Source: Leucaena leucocephala
Lineage: Eukaryota > Streptophyta > Magnoliopsida > Fabales > Fabaceae
Assembly (NCBI GenBank): GCA_037074615.1
Contig: CM073527.1
Coordinates: 10,132,848-10,196,847 of the forward strand
Direction of reading: 5' to 3'
DNA: 64,000 nucleotides
The notes below the pieces were generated by a model. The model was not told where the DNA came from. It did not search any database and saw only the letters and a program-made list of their open reading frames with translations. Numbering within the stretch: the first letter of the stretch is position 1; every line of letters starts with the position of its first letter. A program made the translations under genes and the position numbers. Shown here piece by piece: positions 47,514 to 58,827 of this stretch.

Positions 47514-50500
47514 TGAAACATCCTACTTTTATCACCTCAGAGTACGTATTCATAAGCATACTTGATTAGCGGAAGCATTACATTAGCCCAAAAAATAAAA
47601 TTTTAAAACTTACTTCTCGTGTACTGTTCACTAGAAAATTTCTAAATTTACAGTTCAACTTTAAAAATTCATAACTAATAGTAGAAAAATTGTATGGAAG
47701 TGATCCAAATTTTTAATTATATCTCTTTCATAGTTCCTTAAGGAAAAATATAAATCTATACATTTATCTTTCCAATTAATACAGTTACATAGTTACTTTT
47801 TACTGTTCATATGGCAAATTCTAGAAATTCTAAATTCTGTCTCTTAACTTTGGAAATTCATTTCTCTTGATATACACATCCAAATGAAGTGTATTACCTA
47901 TGAATTTACATATATTGATGTGTACTACTTGCTCATAAAATTTCGTGGATTAATGCATTCATTTGCTAGGTCAAACTGAAGCCATAACCAAACTGCTTTA
48001 AGACCTACGTTTTTACCATTTCAGTTTCCTTTCTTTTACTTTCAATAATTGTTCCAGCATGCATAAACCATCTCTTTTGCCCTTTATGCATTCATATACA
48101 TCATAGGGTTATACCATAATTATTTCATATAATTTTATCACATAAATAGACACCTTACATGGCAATTACATACATGTATAATTCATAGTCTATGCTAGAA
48201 TCCCAATTACTTCACTTCCATTCTTCCATTCTTTAGCTCTTCTCCATGCATACATTTTCCTTCAAGCTTGACCTAAATTGGTTGGTTATGGGAGGGTGAA
48301 ATTCTAGGGAATCTCAGTAGCAAACATTACCACTTAAATATGCAAGATGGATGCTAATGCATGATATATAATTTCATTAAACTTTTTATGGTTAGTGACA
48401 TGCGATCATGCTATATACTTTTGCATAAAAGTGCATGGCCATAGAAAACATGTTATTCAAGATACATTCAACATCATTTATCATGTCACAACATCATTCA
48501 AATATCATATACATATCAACACATAGCATACCATATCAAACACATAAAGAGGTAGGTCCACTACCTTGCACTTAAGCTTTTCTCTTGATCTTTTGCAGTT
48601 TCTCCTTAGCTTTCCAACCATGAATTTTTTCGATCAATCACTTCCCAACATCTTCTTGGATGGTTCAAGGTCCTAAACACATTGATATTCATCACATAGT
48701 TCATTAGGACTAAGAACTCCAACAATGTTCAAGATAATCCTTGATAAATTCTTAACTCTTTACTAACATAACTTTCTCTAGTCTTCACTAATCAACTTGG
48801 CCTTTGAACCAATTGATGTCTTGACTTTACCCTATACAATTTCATCTTTTGAATCTATTTATGAGATTAGAATCATGAAATTCTAACTCCTATGCACTAT
48901 TCTGTACATAATTACATAACACTCTTTTCTTTCAAAAATTCTCATTTTGATTCTAATGCTTCCCATACTTGTTTCTCCACTTTATCCCACACAAATTTTC
49001 ATTTTAAAACCATTGGAAGCATCAAAATCATGAAATTACAATCAATGTTATGTGAGTCAACAGCAATAGAGAAGGATTTGAAAAACTATAATATTAGAAT
49101 TTCAATACTTCTAAGGTTCAAAACCTATACAATCCTACACAAAATCATCATATAAATTCAATGGAAGCATTATATCATTGAAATTCCATATCTTTCCCTC
49201 ATGAATAGTGCAAACCAAACTGATTCAACCATGGCAAAGTCAAGAATATCAACTTGATTCAACAACCAATCACTTAACTAGCTTGTTTAAACTTCAATCA
49301 CCTATCTCTAACTTTAATTTCTTCTTTTTCCTTTCATCTAAGATTTTTGGACAGCACAACACCTTAGAAAAAACTCAAATTTTTTCCATGGAAAACCTAA
49401 GTTCAAGCTCCCAAATCAAAGGAAAATAAGCTAGGATAGATTGCTTACCTTTAATCTCTAGCTTGCTTGAACTTTGATTCCTTGAATCTTCTTTATCTTG
49501 GCTTGAGTTTTCATTTTGCAAGCGTTTACCCAAGGGTTCTTGTGCTCATGGTTTGCTTTAGATTTGAAGGGGTATTTATAGAAAAATCTCATGTAAAATC
49601 AATGGCCAAGATTACTTTTTGCACTATTTGATCTAATGGCTCACATTTAATCTTTGATTTAACTTTTTCAAAAAGAGAATTATGACATCATCCATGACAT
49701 CACCAAGGGACAACTCATATGGCTAGGTGGCAAAATTTCAATGGGGGAAAGCTTATAGAAAAATTCCAGTCCAATCCGGTACCAACTCAGTACTTAATTA
49801 TACATCCCTTGGCAAATGACAGAAATGTCCTTGGTTCACTATCTTGCATTATATTAACCTTAAGGGCATAATTGTCATTTTGCACTCCCTTATACTGCAT
49901 CAGGGTGTATATTGGCTCTAACTAATTACCTTTATACTAGCTTGGATGTTTTTTACCTGTATAGAATGACCAAAATACCATCCATCCATCACTGGTACAA
50001 TATGGCTACACAGGGGCATTTTCATAATTTTACATGTTTCTTGGGTTGCTCTGGACTCTGGCCCACTTAACTGTCTCACCACATTAATTGACCTCTTGGG
50101 ATGCCATTTGGACCTTAGTGTTGGTCCATTACCTTTATGGTACAAATCCCAAGGAACCTCTCCCGACTATATTTATCGGGTATTTTCTTCCACTATAAAT
50201 TCCCGTAAGAATTCTACAAGATTCCTTTTCTGACTCTGTTAATTTTATAAATTCTTATATTAATTATGGGAATTTACTGTAAAGTTTCATCTGATTCTGA
50301 GGTCTAAAAAATACTACAATAATTTTTGCTGACTTCAGAAATTTATATCAATTAATCGAGACCTCAAATCAAAATTCTGTGTTGCGTTAAACTAATCAGA
50401 ATAATTTTGTCTATCTACTGATAAAATTTGGGACTAATATGATTCTAGGTATTTTTAGGCATTTTCGGTTCAACTTTCTCATAATTACATTTAGGTCCCT

Positions 50501-50735
50501 AAACTTTAGTTAATTGCATTTAGGTCCCTAAACTTTTGGTAATTACACCTTTTGGCCCAACTTTTCTTTCTACTTTCACTTTTGGTCTTCAACATTTTCT
50601 AATTTTTATTTTAGTCCCTCTCTTCTTTCAAGGCTCATCTAACCTTTATTACTTCTTCTGATCATCATCATAATCCTTTACAAACCTCTTTCCACTATCA
50701 GTATTTTACTGATAGGGAAAAATTAGGATAAGACA
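47514..50735 (-). repeat. Gypsy-type solo LTR inside the plus-strand copia
   Basis: Minus-oriented: starts TGTCTTATCCTAATTTTTC at 50735 and, on the + strand, opens TGAAACATCC at 47514, like the LTR at 60493 (TGAAATATCC). TATAAATA at 49573-49580 on the minus strand. It aligns with 37677-40879. The flanks TCACT and TTCCT are not a convincing duplication, so insertion together with deletion of copia gag-IN, or unequal recombination, is likely. Confidence 0.75.
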
Positions 50736-52437
50736 TTCCTCACCCTGAGCCTAACCTTGACCCAGTTCTTGGCCACCTGTTCTAGATCCTGATCCCTCCC
50801 TTGATTTGTCTATTGCACTTTGCAAAAGGTAAACATACTTGTTCCTATACTATTTCTTATTTTGTTTCCTATAACAACCTCTCCACTGCTTCTCATGCCT
50901 TTGTTTCCTCTTTAAACATTATTATAGTAGCTCAATCCTTTCCTGAGGCCTTGTCCCACCTGGGTTAGTGTTCTTCTATAGAGGAGGAGATGGCAGTTTG
51001 TGATAATGTTGGCATATAGACCTTAGTGGATTTACCAGCAGGAAAGAAAGCCATTGAGTACAAATGGGTATTAACCCTTAAAATTAAGGCTGATGGCACA
51101 CTTGAACGTCTTAAGGCATACCTTGTTGCTAAAGGCTATACTCATAAGTATGATATTGACTACTCTGAGACTTTTTCCCTCGTAGCCAAGCTCCCCTCTG
51201 TTCATCTCTTCATTTCTCTAGCTGCTACTTATGGTTGGGATCTCTCTCAACTAGATATCAAAAATGCCTTCTTAAATGGTGACCTTCTTGAAGAAGTGTA
51301 CATGGAGAAACTATTAGGTTTCATTATTGAGGGGGAGCGTGGTAAAGTGTTTCACCTTAAGAGATATCTATATGGGTTGAAACAAAGTCTTCAGGCATGG
51401 TTTGACAGATTTAGTACTGTTATGAAGGACTTTAGCTTGTGCCATAGTAAGTGTGATCATTCTGTGTTCTATCAGAGAACAAGTTCTGGCATGATTCTAC
51501 TATTGTGTATGTTGATGATATTGTGATTATAGGTAGTGATACCTAGGAATCTCATCACTCAAGTTATTCTTTAACTCGCACTTTCAGATGAAGGATTTAG
51601 GTTCATTAAAGTACTTCCTTGGGATTGAAATCATGAGGAGGAAGAAGGGTATCTTAATGACTCAAAAAAAATATGTTCTTGATCTACTAAAGGAAATTGG
51701 AAACTAGGAGTTATGCCAACTAGCTTCCCTATAGTTTATAATCCTCTACTTGATGTTGATAGTAGTATACCATATGAAAATTCTATTGAAGCTACTAAGA
51801 GCAAGTTGTTTGAGAACCCAGAGAGGTACAATAGATTGATTAGCAAATTGAATTATCTTAGGGTGACCCAACCTGATATCACTTATACAATGAGTTTCCT
51901 TAGCCAATTTATGGTGTGGCCAATTATCCAACAGTGGGAAGCCTTAGAACATTTGTTACATTACTTGAAGGGATCTCCAGGTTATGGGATATTGTACAAG
52001 AATCATGGTCACATAGATATTGAGTATTTTTGTGGTGATGATCATGGTGGATCAAAAGCCACAAGACAGTTTACTATAGGATACTGTATTTTTGTAGGAG
52101 GAAATTTGGTATCATGGAGAAGCAAAACACAAAATATGGTGTTACAATAGACTATAGGATACTAAAGGAGGTTAGACTTAAAATCTCGTTACTAGTAAAG
52201 CTGTGATGTGATAATAAAGAGACCCTACACATAGCCTCTAATTTGGTATTCTTTGAATGCATGAAACATATTGAGATCGAATAACATTTTATTCGAGACA
52301 AGCTCAAGGAAGACTTCATCTCTACAGGGCATGTTAGATCCAGCGATTAACTGGGTGATCTCCTTACTAAAGTTCTTAATGGATTTGAGTTGAATATCTT
52401 TGTAACAAGTTAGACATGATTGATATCTGTACTCCAA
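50736..52437 (+). pseudogene. Plus-strand copia RT-RNase H remnant
   Basis: Frames 51026-51526 and 51713-52150 carry copia RT: YKWVLTLKIKADGTLERLKA, SQLDIKNAFLNGDLLEEVYM, then MILLLCMLMIL where a frame change passes the catalytic YVDDIVI box (about 51508-51530). A stop after 51526 and another shift near 51700 break it. RNase H follows (STRQFTIGYCIFVGGNLVSW near 52060-52110, HIEIE near 52270, DLLTKVL near 52350). The equivalent of FVSYNNLSTASHAF at about 50865 shows it belongs to the same family as 33063-34263. Confidence 0.85.
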
Positions 52438-52449
52438 CTTGAGGGGGAG

Positions 52450-52580
52450 TGTAAATATCCTGTAATTATTATATATGATAAGATATAATATTATTTTATT
52501 AATATCTAGGATCCTTTATTGTGTAAATTTATCCCTTCTAAATGTCAATAAAGTGTAAGTATTATCCATTTGAAATAACA
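52450..52580 (+). repeat. Plus-strand copia, right LTR
   Basis: 131 bases, TGTAAATATCC...AAATAACA, directly after the PPT GAGGGGGAG (52441-52449). Confidence 0.85.
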
Positions 52581-52645
52581 TGGATGAAACATTTGCTTCC
52601 AAAAATCCTCAGATATATTTGGCTTTCTTCTTTTATACATCTTAT

Positions 52646-54513
52646 TGAAAGGAATTGGAAGACACACAGCGGAAATTAATTTAAAAATTTTTCCATTCCT
52701 TGCCAGGATCTACCGTATGTGTTTAAGTCAAGTGGGAAGAAGCATTACCCTTAGTGTGCCTCAGCGACTTCCAAAACTTTTGGTCACGACGTTCATAGCT
52801 TCTTTCTGCGGCTCGTGCTCCCTTTTCGATCGCAAGAAGTCGACGACTCAGGTCGGCTTCCTCTACTGGTATCCACACGAACAGCGTTCCAACCACGAAC
52901 GACGTGCTAGCGTCTCTTGTCCCTCTAGGGCTTTCTCAAGAGTTCATCCTCTCCGTCTCTATTTCGATAGTTTCTTATCTGGAAACCCCTTGCTCAGTCC
53001 CCTTCGGCCTTTCTGTGTTCTATGTATATCTCTAAGCAAAACGTAGCTCCTAATATAAGATATATAGGATGCTCTGCGTTTTCCTCTACCGAATTGGATT
53101 TTTAGGAGTTAATCTTATATTAATTCTGAAATTAATACAATATCATATATTGTATAATTTGATAAGAAACTAATTAAATAAATAATATTAAATCTGTCCC
53201 ACAGATTTTATTCACCTATTTATTTAACTTAAACTAAAGCTAAGACTGAACTGTATTTGATTTATTCTCATAAATCAAATTTGAGATATCATATCAATTT
53301 GAATTTCAAATTCAAATGTGATAGAGATTTAATTTATCCTTATAAATTAAATCTTATAAATATCTCTTATATGAGATATCCTATTAATTTGAATTTCAAA
53401 TTCAATCATGATAGAGATTTAATTTATCCTTATAAATTAAATCTTATAAATATCTCTTATATGAGATATCCTATCAATTTGAATTTCAAATTCAAACGTG
53501 ATAGAGATTTAATTTATCCTTATAAATCAAATCTCATATATCTCTTATATATAATGTATATATACGAATTTATATATATACGAATATAAATATAAATAAA
53601 TATATATACATCTATCCTGGATCATTCATTGAATCTGGCATGTCTTAGATTCAATAAATTTGGACATCATAGCTCGTGTTGGGCTATTTTTTGTGCGACC
53701 CTGTAGGCCCATATGAAGTTAGCAGTGGGCCATTTGTTATACTAGACCACAAGTCGCAAGCGGTCTCTAGCAAGATATAACGACTACCCAAATCATATGA
53801 GGATCGTTAAACGATGTAACCTTTTATACAACCATATCATGTCCCTTCTGTCATGCGATATTTTAGTCATAGTTGAGGCATGGATAATGTCATCCTCCTA
53901 TTCCTGACCGTTACTTTCTCGATCCCTGAGTAGTCTGACTATAGAAATGGAACTACCTTTCCATTACAGTATGGCCATACATTTCTCAGACTCACTCATC
54001 GAGGGGCCCAGTAATATCTCTCTACGAATGTGAGAGACAAATTCCATCTTGACCATTCACATTCCTCCGCATGAAAAACCACTAAGCCCGAACATAGTCT
54101 TTATGATCACTCGGTCAAAAGTGACTTTTGACTAGGTCAAAGCTGAGCGTTTGTCATGTAGGAATCCATGATGATCTCAGGTCAAAGGGTATATTGACAT
54201 GGTTTGTATATGAGAGAAGCTTATGACGTTACCCATGCAGTTTTCTCATTGCGGGTTGGTCCAACACCTTGTTCTTTTACATGTTCCTATAACTTTGATT
54301 TATATCTCTATACATCTTCAAAGTCATACTGGTCTTATTTCATCTGTGCTCCCGCAGAGATGACCGACCAAGGACATTTAGGATAAGATCATGAATTATC
54401 CAAGGATGATCATCACAATAAACATGCAAATAATATGATAGCACAATTAATAAATTCATAAATCAATAATGTTCATAAGACAATGATTGGCCCCTAGGGC
54501 ACAATTTCCAACA
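52646..54513 (-). repeat. Solo copia LTR (1,868 bp) with CTTAT target duplication
   Basis: Minus-oriented; it starts TGTTGGAAATTGTGCCCTAG at 54513 and ends at 52646 (+ strand TGAAAGGAATTGG). Flanks are perfect CTTAT copies (52641-52645 and 54514-54518), and the Sirevirus integrase frame (KAPHKMYKRRKPNIS) reads across the empty site. The start is the one seen in a widespread family of plant copia LTRs. It contains a 90-bp tandem repeat. The open frame 52645-53046 is not gene-like. Confidence 0.88.
53281..53545. repeat. 90-bp tandem repeat, three copies, in solo copia LTR
   Basis: The word GATAGAGATTTAATTTATCC recurs at 53320, 53410 and 53500, an exact 90-bp period. Each unit also holds the palindrome GAATTTCAAATTC. 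A frame across it (53257-53589) gives a 30-residue repeat that is an artefact of 90 being divisible by 3. Confidence 0.9.
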
Positions 54514-54518
54514 CTTAT

Positions 54519-55000
54519 GGGGAGCCTTCTTAAGCATTATTCTAATGTGGGATCTATTTGATATGTAGCAAGCCGTGCTAGTGTTTATGCCCAAAAGAAT
54601 TGGGATATTCCTCCTTTTCATTTAGAATAGCTTGGCCATATCAGTATGGACTCTGTTCTTCCTTTCTACTACTCCATTTTATTGAGGTGTGCATGGAGGT
54701 GAGAAATTATGATCGATTCTATGCTTCTCATAGAAGTCGACTAAATCAGGATTTTCATATTCTCCTCTATGGTTAGTATTGATAAACACAATTGAAATAC
54801 CTTTCTCATTGTGGACCTTTTTGGCAAATATAACAAATACTTGAAATGTTTTATCTTTAGATAAAATAAACAAAGGCTAGGTAAATCTTGAATAATCATC
54901 AACTATCAGTAGAGTATACAAGTTTCCTCTAAAACTTTTGACTTTTACTAGACCAACTAAATCCATATGAAGCATTTGGTGTGGCCTTTCAATTGAGACT
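54519..55000 (-). pseudogene. Sirevirus-like integrase core, broken
   Basis: The frame 54873-54679 contains FAKKVHNEKGISIVFINTNHRGEY (second catalytic Asp position reads Asn) and FYEKHRIDHNFSPPCTPQ, followed after a stop by the NGVVERKN-type block. Left of it YYI/AP-type sequence leads into the solo LTR site. Right of it, to about 55000, KVFRGN and LVDLVG-like blocks are readable. Confidence 0.75.
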
Positions 55001-55690
55001 ATATTCTTTTATTTGAAAGAAGACTTTGTTTATTTCCCTTTTTTACAAGCATCACAAACAACACCATTTTCAAATTTGATTTTGGGTAAACCAATTACTA
55101 AATCTTATTCAATTTTGAAATTTGGCCCATGTTAACATGAGCTAATTGATTTTGGGTAAACCAATTACTAAATCTGTTTTAATCAATTTTGAAACTTGGC
55201 CCATCTTAACATGAGCTAACCTTTTATGCCAAAGCCAACTTTCATTTGTTTTACCACAAGACAATTTTGACAAGGATTAGAGTTAATTGAAATAGTATAA
55301 CAATTACCATCCCTTAGTGCTCTAAGCTTTATCTTTAATTCATTTTTGTTGAGTGGCAAGTCTTTCTTTTTTATGATCAAACATTCCTCTAAATCAAATA
55401 TCACCCAATTGTCTTTGTTTGTACTTTGACTCATACTCAGCAAGTTGTGGTATAGTCCATCCACATAATAGACATATTCAATTCTCATTCTTTCTTAACT
55501 TCCAATTTCTCCAATTCTATCAATTGTTCCAGATTGATTTTCTACAAATATTACTTTTTCCCAATCTTCAAGTGTGATCTTGAAAAACTTGTTAGTATCT
55601 CTAGTCATGTCTCCTAGGCATCCACTATAAATGTACCATTTAGCAGTCTTGGATTCCTTGAGACAGACGTTTAAAAAGATCAGCTAGTCT
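55001..55690 (-). pseudogene. Sirevirus-like protease and pre-integrase region
   Basis: The frame 55488-55216 (YYVDGLYHNLLSMSQ, DLEECLIIKKKD) is the end of the protease domain and linker. The pre-integrase WHKRLAHVNMGQ region at 55210-55076 has been duplicated in tandem. Upstream, the protease Asp-containing block can be read near 55600-55640 (WYIYSGCLGDM, where the catalytic Asp of the WYxDSG box reads Tyr). Confidence 0.65.
55076..55218. repeat. 70-bp tandem duplication in Sirevirus pre-integrase
   Basis: TTGATTTTGGGTAAACCAAT...TTAACATGAGCTAA occurs at 55076-55145 and again at 55146-55218. Confidence 0.88.
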
Positions 55691-55699
55691 TAGGTACCC

Positions 55700-57242
55700 A
55701 TATCTTCTTGGGTCATGATTGATTAGTCCAAATAACCTTACACACATAACTACCCTTAGGTACCTCTTTTAACGTGCCGTAGGTTCCTTTCCTCTTGTGA
55801 TAACAAGAAGTAGTGTGACTAGTACTGTTACAATAAGTGCATTTGGCAAAAGGATTAGAAGATTGAACATAACTGCTAAAATAAGTTAAATATAATTTTT
55901 CAACATAATTCTTTCTTTTCTTTTTATCTAGAGTTGGATCATATCCAATTCAACTTGGCAGTAATGCACCTCTGACTTCCAAGAATCATCTTAAGCATTT
56001 TACCCCTTTTAGCGAATCTTTCAAGAGTTCTAGTTAACTCTTTGCTCTTTTTCTCCTCTTCTTCGCATTTTGTATAAGTTTGTACCGATGTGGATTGAGA
56101 AGATTGAGTAGTGTTCTCAATTAGTTCTTCTAGAACTTTAACTCTCTTCTTGGATCTTACTAATTCCTTTTTTATTCTTAGTAATCCAGATCTTAAAGCA
56201 TTATATTCATATAGTAATTCATCAAATGTAGTTTCAAGATTGATTACCTCATCAGCATTTGACTCCTCTTTCTCTTGGGCAACAAGATAGATGTTTACCA
56301 CTTCCTCTTTATCACTATCTTTATTCCTTAATGATGAGCTGTCTCCCCAAATGGATGTAACTAGAGCTTTTCTTCTTTGATATTTGTCCTTCTTTTATTT
56401 GTCTAGCTTTGATAGTTATGGGAAATTAGCTTTAATGTTTCTAGGCTTTTTATATTAAAAGCAAATAATCTGATCCCTTGCTTCTAAGGTTGAGGAAAAT
56501 TTTTGTTTTGACTAAAATTTTCTTCCTATAGCACCAGCCCTGTTCTTGAAGAATTTTCAAAATCTCTTGACAATTAGACGTATTTCATCATCTTCCAGCT
56601 TATCATCTTCATTCTCATTTTCTTAAGATTTGAGTGCAATCCCTTTACAGTTTTTCTCCTTCAACTCCTTGCATTTTTGCTTGCTCTCATATTCTAACAA
56701 GCTTCCAAAGAGTGCAGTAATCAATCACATTGATTCTCCTTTCTTTTCCTCTATAGATGTCACCTTTAGTTCCCACTCTTTGGTGAGTCCATCAAGAATT
56801 TGTCTTACTTGATCCTCTTGGCTATATCTCTTGCCAAGTGTAATTAAGTAGTTCTTGAGGTGGGAGAACCTGACTTTCATGTCTCAGATGCTTTCTCCTA
56901 GGTTTATTTAGAACAACTCAAATTCGGTGATCAAAGTGTTGACTCTACTCCGCTTTACTCTAGATGTTCCTTCATGGACAATTTTGAGTGATTCCACATC
57001 TCTTTTGATGTCTCCAGACTTGATACTTTGAATTACTCTTTCTAACTCAGAGCATAGAGGAGTACGTTAATAGCTTTATCATTCAGCACAACTAGCTTCT
57101 TATCATCATCATCGAACTCACTAGGAAATTTTAGAATTCTTCGGCCATCTACTATCTTCATTGGAAAGTAGTTTTCTTCTTGGATTACATTCCATAATCC
57201 ATACTTTGAAGTTTGATGAATGTCTTCATCCTCATCTTCCAT
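55700..57242 (-). pseudogene. Sirevirus-like gag, broken
   Basis: N-terminal frame 57242-57042 (WNVIQEENYFPMKIVDG). The frame 56301-55939 is a charged coiled-coil stretch (EESNADEVINLETTFDELLYEYNALRSGL...KKELVRSKKRVKVLEEL) typical of SIRE gag. A CCHC-like knuckle CTYCNSTSHTTSC is readable at about 55800-55840, one residue short of the standard spacing. Between these the frame is interrupted many times. Confidence 0.75.
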
Positions 57243-57370
57243 AAGGTAAATTTTTCTACACTAAATCCTTGTAGCTTTGTTATAGAACTTCTTTCAGGTA
57301 GTACACTATCACCATATACTACCATTTAGATATACTCTTTGATATGATTAAGTATTTTTCTAAGAGACTT

Positions 57371-57382
57371 GCTCTGGTACCA
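57371..57382 (-). other. Sirevirus-like primer-binding site
   Basis: The minus strand reads TGGTACCAGAGC, one base from the initiator-Met PBS, four bases from the LTR end at 57387. Confidence 0.85.
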
Positions 57383-57386
57383 AATA

Positions 57387-58827
57387 TGAGAATGACAGTT
57401 TCACATAAGAGGGCGGTGAATTGATTGATATTAAAACTTTTAAGCTTAAATAGAAAAACAAATATTAAGTTAAGAAAGATATCATCAATGAAAGAAGAAA
57501 ATAAATGAGACGATGCATACAGACAATTTATGTTGGTTAAGCCCAACTACTTGGCCTATGTTCAGTCCTTAGAACTATTTTGAGTATTCCACTATTTTTA
57601 AATATTCATCAGGCTTTTAGTGCCTCAGAACATCAGCAAGAGATTGCATCTCTCACTCCCTCTTACTTCCTGTATGGTCACAATCCTACTTTTGAGTATC
57701 TAAGATAAAGAATGAAGATATCTATGTCTTTCTTAGGTAGAGTAATAGTAAGTCGAGTAGCCATTGAAATTATTGAAGTCTGTTGAAGAATAGAACTTTT
57801 GATTTTGCTTATGGTTGAAGCATTTAATGCATCCGATATAAATTTGTTTTTTGATGGATTTCTTAATTTGATGTTGTTTCTACTTGTAATTTATCTTGAA
57901 ATGTATTATATAAATGATATAATAAGAGGTTAAGCAAAGATCAATTAATCTCCAACATTTTGGATTGAAATATCATAGTTTGGTTTGAAAAATAGATAGA
58001 TTTATCAAAGTATTTATCAAAAAGAAGTCTTATCAAAAAGAGCTTTGATAAATATCAAATAATATGTATTCAAACAGATTGATTCTTATCGAACAATAAT
58101 TTCATAACCATCCTTATCGAAATATCTTTCAAAAATTAAGCTTTTAGTTACAGAGGCTTGGTTCAAACTTAGCGAAATATTTATCGAGAAAAAGTCTTTT
58201 CAAAACATTCATTCCATAAACCATAATAGGTAATTTATCAAAGTGTTATTCGATAAATATACTTATTGAATAATTGTTCGATAAATGCCTGATGTTTAAG
58301 AATAATGGTCTCATTTTGAAACTTTATTTAATTTTTATAATTTCATTTCAAATGCTATGTAATATATTTCATATCAAGATTTTATAAGATCATTTTTTAA
58401 ACAAATCATAAGATCATTGTTCAAATAATCACATATTCTAAGATCAAGATTTTATAAAATCTGGTTTCAAAAATGATTTAAAAGCTAAATCTTCTCTATT
58501 TATCGAAATATTTATTGATAAAAAAACTTATCAATTAATACTTCATCAGCTGATTCTTTGAAACAGATTTCATAATAACTTTGTTCTTATTTATTAAAGA
58601 GCTTATAAATAAATAGCTATAGATAAATGCCTTTCATAAGCAAATTCTAAAAATTAATTTTTTTCTTATTTTTCAAAAGTTTTATCAATAAATGCTTCAA
58701 CAAATTCCTTTTAAAACATATTTAACACCCTTATCAATAAATTTATTGAAAAATATGCTATATTAAAAATATATTTGAAGTGTTATCATTAAAACCATTT
58801 GTTATTATCAAAATATAGAGTGCAACA
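57387..58827 (-). repeat. Sirevirus-like 5' LTR with TTATCGA-rich tract
   Basis: Minus-strand start TGTTGCACTCTATATTTTGA at 58827, end TCTCA at 57387 next to the PBS. The tract 57960-58800 is full of TTATCGA/TTATCAA words. The outer edge is inferred from the TG start and its likeness to SIRE-type LTRs; a 3' partner has not been aligned. Confidence 0.6.

Larger units (their letters stand above)
47334..52580 (+). mobile_element. Plus-strand copia element (short LTRs) nested in Sirevirus integrase
   Basis: LTRs at 47334-47484 and 52450-52580 share most of their sequence (TATTTCATTAATATCTAGGATC...AAATAACA). Target duplication TGTAT (47329-47333) and TGGAT (52581-52585), one mismatch; removing the element rejoins the Sirevirus frame (GSKCFI to HNDKENLGKF). 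PBS-like TGCCATTAGATC follows the left LTR and a classical GAGGGGGAG PPT precedes the right one. Gag, protease and integrase are missing; in their place lies a gypsy LTR (47514-50735). Confidence 0.8.
40880..58827 (-). mobile_element. Decayed Sirevirus-like copia element with four nested insertions
   Basis: Reading right to left: 5' LTR 57387-58827, PBS 57371-57382, gag 57242-about 55700, protease/pre-integrase about 55690-55001, integrase 55000-54519 and 52641-52586, RT 47333-45841, RNase H end 43063-42718. The frames resume on both sides of each insertion (CTTAT site at 52641, TGTAT site at 47329, TATAG side at 43059). The gag coiled-coil region and the IYIDDIIF and SIEAEY blocks place it with SIRE-type copia. 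The 3' LTR was not identified with certainty, so the left edge is provisional. Confidence 0.75.

Noticed and set aside
37677..50735. The two minus-oriented gypsy LTRs (37677-40879, 47514-50735) as an LTR pair of one element
   Set aside because: The interval between them is Sirevirus sequence plus part of a plus-strand copia, not an internal region with PBS/PPT; they are separate insertions.
53281..53545. CRISPR-like array
   Set aside because: Plant nuclear context, 90-bp units with no unique spacers; a minisatellite.
53257..53589. 110-residue frame with 30-residue internal repeats, resembling a repeat protein
   Set aside because: It follows from a 90-bp DNA tandem repeat inside a solo LTR; no start context or protein features.
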